The notes beneath the pieces are model-generated. The model saw nothing but the letters and a program-made list of their open reading frames with translations. It made no database searches and was not told the origin of the DNA. The position numbers and the translations under genes are program-made. A stretch of DNA of 64,000 nt from Amycolatopsis nivea (GTDB lineage Bacteria > Actinomycetota > Actinomycetes > Mycobacteriales > Pseudonocardiaceae), in assembly GCF_004522235.1 (NCBI RefSeq), contig NZ_SDLT01000031.1, positions 1 to 64,000 of the forward strand, written 5' to 3'. Below, piece after piece: positions 62,901-64,000 of the stretch (position 1 is its first letter; each line of letters begins with the position of its first letter).

Positions 62901-64000
62901 TGGGCGGGCAGTTCGGTCCACTGTGGACTGGTTCCGGACAGCCGTGCCTCGTAGGCGGTCGCGAGGTCGCGGGCGAGCACGTCGACGGACCAGGCGTCTC
63001 CGGCGATGTGGTGCAGCACCAGCAGGAGGACGTGGTCGCCATTCTGGTCGGGGCCGAACAGTTTGCTGCGCAACGGAAGGTCGACGGCCAGGTCGAAGCC
63101 GCGGGCGACCTCCTCGGCCAACGCGGCGGCGAGGTCCTCGGGCATCGGTGCGGTGCGCAGCGACTCCCCCGCGTCCAGGACGCGCTGGAACGGGACGCCG
63201 TCGGTGTCGGGGAAGACGGTGCGCAGGATTTCGTGCCGTGCGGTCAGATCGTCGAGGGCTGCGGCGAGCGCCGAGCGGGCCAGCTCGCCGGAAAGCCGGA
63301 CGGCGAGGGGGATGGTGTATCCGCCGTGGTCGCCTTCGAGCCGGTTCAAGAACCACATGCGCTGTTGCGCGTACGACAACGGCAGCGGGTCGGGACGGTC
63401 CAGCTTGCGGAACGCCGCACGTGCCTGGCCTGCCGACGCGAGCCGTCCGGCCAGCGCGGCCACGGTGCGTGCTTCGAATAGATCCCGCAGCGGCAGTTCG
63501 ACGTTCAGTTCCGACCGGATCCGGCTGACCAGCGCGGTGGCGAGGAGGGAATGGCCGCCGAGTTCGAAGAAGTCGTCGTCGATACCGGCCTCGGGCAACC
63601 CGAGCACCTCGGCGTAGAGCCGGGTCAGCTGTTCCTCGACGGGAGTGCGCGGGCCGCGTTTTTCTTGGCCGGTGAAGCTTTCCGGAGCGGGCAGCGCTTT
63701 GCGGTCGACCTTGCCGTGCGCGGTGAGCGGGAGCCGGTCGAGTACGACGATCGCGCTGGGCACCATGTACGCGGGCAGCAGCTCAGCCAGCTGAGCTTGC
63801 AGGTCCTCGGGACGGGCGGTTCCCGCGACGTAGCCGACCAGGTGCCGGTTGGCCGCGTCGGAGCCCTGCACGACGACTACCGCGTCGGTGACGGATTCTT
63901 GCGCCAGCAGACCGGCTTCGATCTCGCCCAGTTCGATGCGGTGTCCGCGGATCTTGACCTGGAAGTCGCGGCGTTCCACGAACTCCAGCGCGCCATCGGC
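59930..64000 (-). CDS. NRPS (partial): A-PCP-C-degenerate A-PCP-TE
   Basis: At least 1356 residues, open to the right window edge, where the 5' end is missing. Visible domains are the end of an A domain (core A8 FQVKIRGHRIELGEIE, A10 LPLTAHGKVDRKAL), PCP1 (DDFFELGGHSLL, Ser near 151), a C domain (about 200-645, LSYAQQRMWFL, HHIAGDAWS), a reduced adenylation-like domain of about 350 residues, PCP2 (GFFELGGNSLQSV, Ser near 1044) and a thioesterase (about 1095-1350, GWSYGG). The reduced A domain lacks the TSGTTG P-loop (A3) and the YRTGDL (A7) motifs, so it should be inactive. The terminal module may be charged in trans, perhaps with diaminopropionate. The downstream permease is coupled by GTGA. 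Confidence 0.92.
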   Translation of the reverse strand, partial: ADGALEFVERRDFQVKIRGHRIELGEIEAGLLAQESVTDAVVVVQGSDAANRHLVGYVAGTARPEDLQAQLAELLPAYMVPSAIVVLDRLPLTAHGKVDRKALPAPESFTGQEKRGPRTPVEEQLTRLYAEVLGLPEAGIDDDFFELGGHSLLATALVSRIRSELNVELPLRDLFEARTVAALAGRLASAGQARAAFRKLDRPDPLPLSYAQQRMWFLNRLEGDHGGYTIPLAVRLSGELARSALAAALDDLTARHEILRTVFPDTDGVPFQRVLDAGESLRTAPMPEDLAAALAEEVARGFDLAVDLPLRSKLFGPDQNGDHVLLLVLHHIAGDAWSVDVLARDLATAYEARLSGTSPQWTELPAQYADYSVWQHSLLDDTKDGESARLLKHWREALAGLPGELALPVDLPRRASAGYRGGTIEFELSSTVHRDLARLAHDQGASLFMVVQAALATLLTRLGAGTDIPLGSLVAGRPDEAVHDLVGFFVNTLVLRTDTSGDPRFTELVARVRDADLAAYAHQDLPFERLLEATQPARSMSRQPLFGVLLSFYDVPPSEVGLGSLTARPEMLAPTHKKFKFDLTFQLGQHKGERGLEGTLEYNADAFTAETAQLLVDRLTLLLTAAAEDPGQPLSRIDLRTPAERVTPAAPALEVPDGLLVPGDIGLREQANRLARALQAQGAGPGETVTVDLPPGRDRWAAIFGVLAIGAAWTPSGESRYTIPADVSGFADTDLEVSLPGAELAYRGDAVFSRDALAATIAALLKELPLTAGDRLLAPDTEFALPVVLAALHVGAVVTVAPAAEIAELASSVDPSVVVLTPSIAKMLALRPGTRVVNFGESFLDGALNCEGTAASSWLSLVNGRPFAHRQANVLDQSRQPVPRGGRGELYLADAPTGLPARIRLDGTVEVIREAQVRGFAVPLGQIEAALHRQPSVAAATVIAEDDALIAYVVPQWERGVDPLALREALATELPDYLIPTAFAELDTIPVAPDGSLDRSALPAPAAQTSQDISETVELLRTAFAETLGIADPDIQTGFFELGGNSLQSVRLVALARRAGLRLTVADVLTHGSIERLAALAERAEPDLADLPDPFAPVLPIRPTGTKPPLFCLHAGLGLSLPYLGLAAHLPDRPIYGLQSPGISGAEQFPDSVEQVAEDYLKHIRRLQPHGPYHLLGWSYGGLLAFEFAVRLEAEGETVGSLSILDSYPQDGTEAALSRHELLVDFLEHVGFHDTEAGTELTPADVIAVLRQGDSRLADIGEERMTRVLAVMDNNAALAHRYRPTRFTGAVELFVAAEGLTDAEVAERAGRWVPHVSGPVRAHRIECGHEYLMDPGPQAEIGAATAGTLASNEESQ

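Overview
The window reads as chromosomal DNA of a high-GC actinomycete. The best guess is a member of the Pseudonocardiales, probably Amycolatopsis. This is inferred from the strong GC-rich codon bias, two SARP-type regulators, a PPOX/F420-type protein, an iniBAC-like dynamin locus and a large NRPS/PKS cluster. No 16S rRNA or plasmid/phage backbone is present to prove the genus.

Left part (1-11180): a short repeat-rich edge with a 24-bp hairpin, an AfsR-type SARP, secreted and membrane proteins (DPBB-like protein, DUF4396-like protein with a CsoR-type copper operator, orphan sugar-binding lipoprotein, phytase-like esterase, proline-rich cell-wall protein coupled to a DUF4239-like protein) and a polyprenyl diphosphate synthase. 

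Region 11500-14215 is visibly lower in GC, carries TTA codons and looks imported. It encodes a 32-residue basic peptide, a protein fusing a PqqD-like RiPP recognition domain to a heme-oxygenase-like diiron fold, and an MFS exporter. This is the best candidate for an undescribed system: a minimal RiPP locus.

Region 14229-27740: CapA-like lipoprotein, DinB polymerase, a winged-helix/membrane protein pair, an ABC drug exporter behind a perfect palindrome, a Cys-rich protein of unknown family, a macrolide-type glycosyltransferase, and a five-gene operon. That operon joins a polar amino-acid ABC importer to a class V aminotransferase fused to a YheO-PAS/HTH regulator and an APH(6)-like kinase, with a strong inverted repeat at its promoter. 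A 13-bp minisatellite of about 36 copies (27760-28225) separates it from the next locus.

Region 28227-37495: an iniB-iniA-iniC-like set of dynamin GTPases on the minus strand, divergent from a membrane-anchored Hsp70-like protein and a giant STAND/LuxR regulator. Region 37509-47107 holds a molybdopterin oxidoreductase with its reductase, a pentapeptide protein, a cNMP-sensing histidine kinase paired with a response-regulator/thioredoxin-reductase-like fusion, a beta-helix protein, and tRNA-Ala(GGC). A long G/T-skewed non-coding stretch follows.

Region 48727-64000 (continues off the right edge) is a biosynthetic gene cluster: pathway SARP, ACP, ketosynthase/chain-length-factor pair, ketoreductase, ATP-grasp ligase, SbnB/SbnA for 2,3-diaminopropionate, a shrunken MMPL exporter, and on the opposite strand an NRPS with a degenerate adenylation domain plus thioesterase, a DrrAB-like exporter and an MbtH protein. 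Three 11-bp-spaced direct repeats placed 8 bp upstream of a -10-like hexamer before the ACP gene fit a SARP box, linking the regulator to the pathway.
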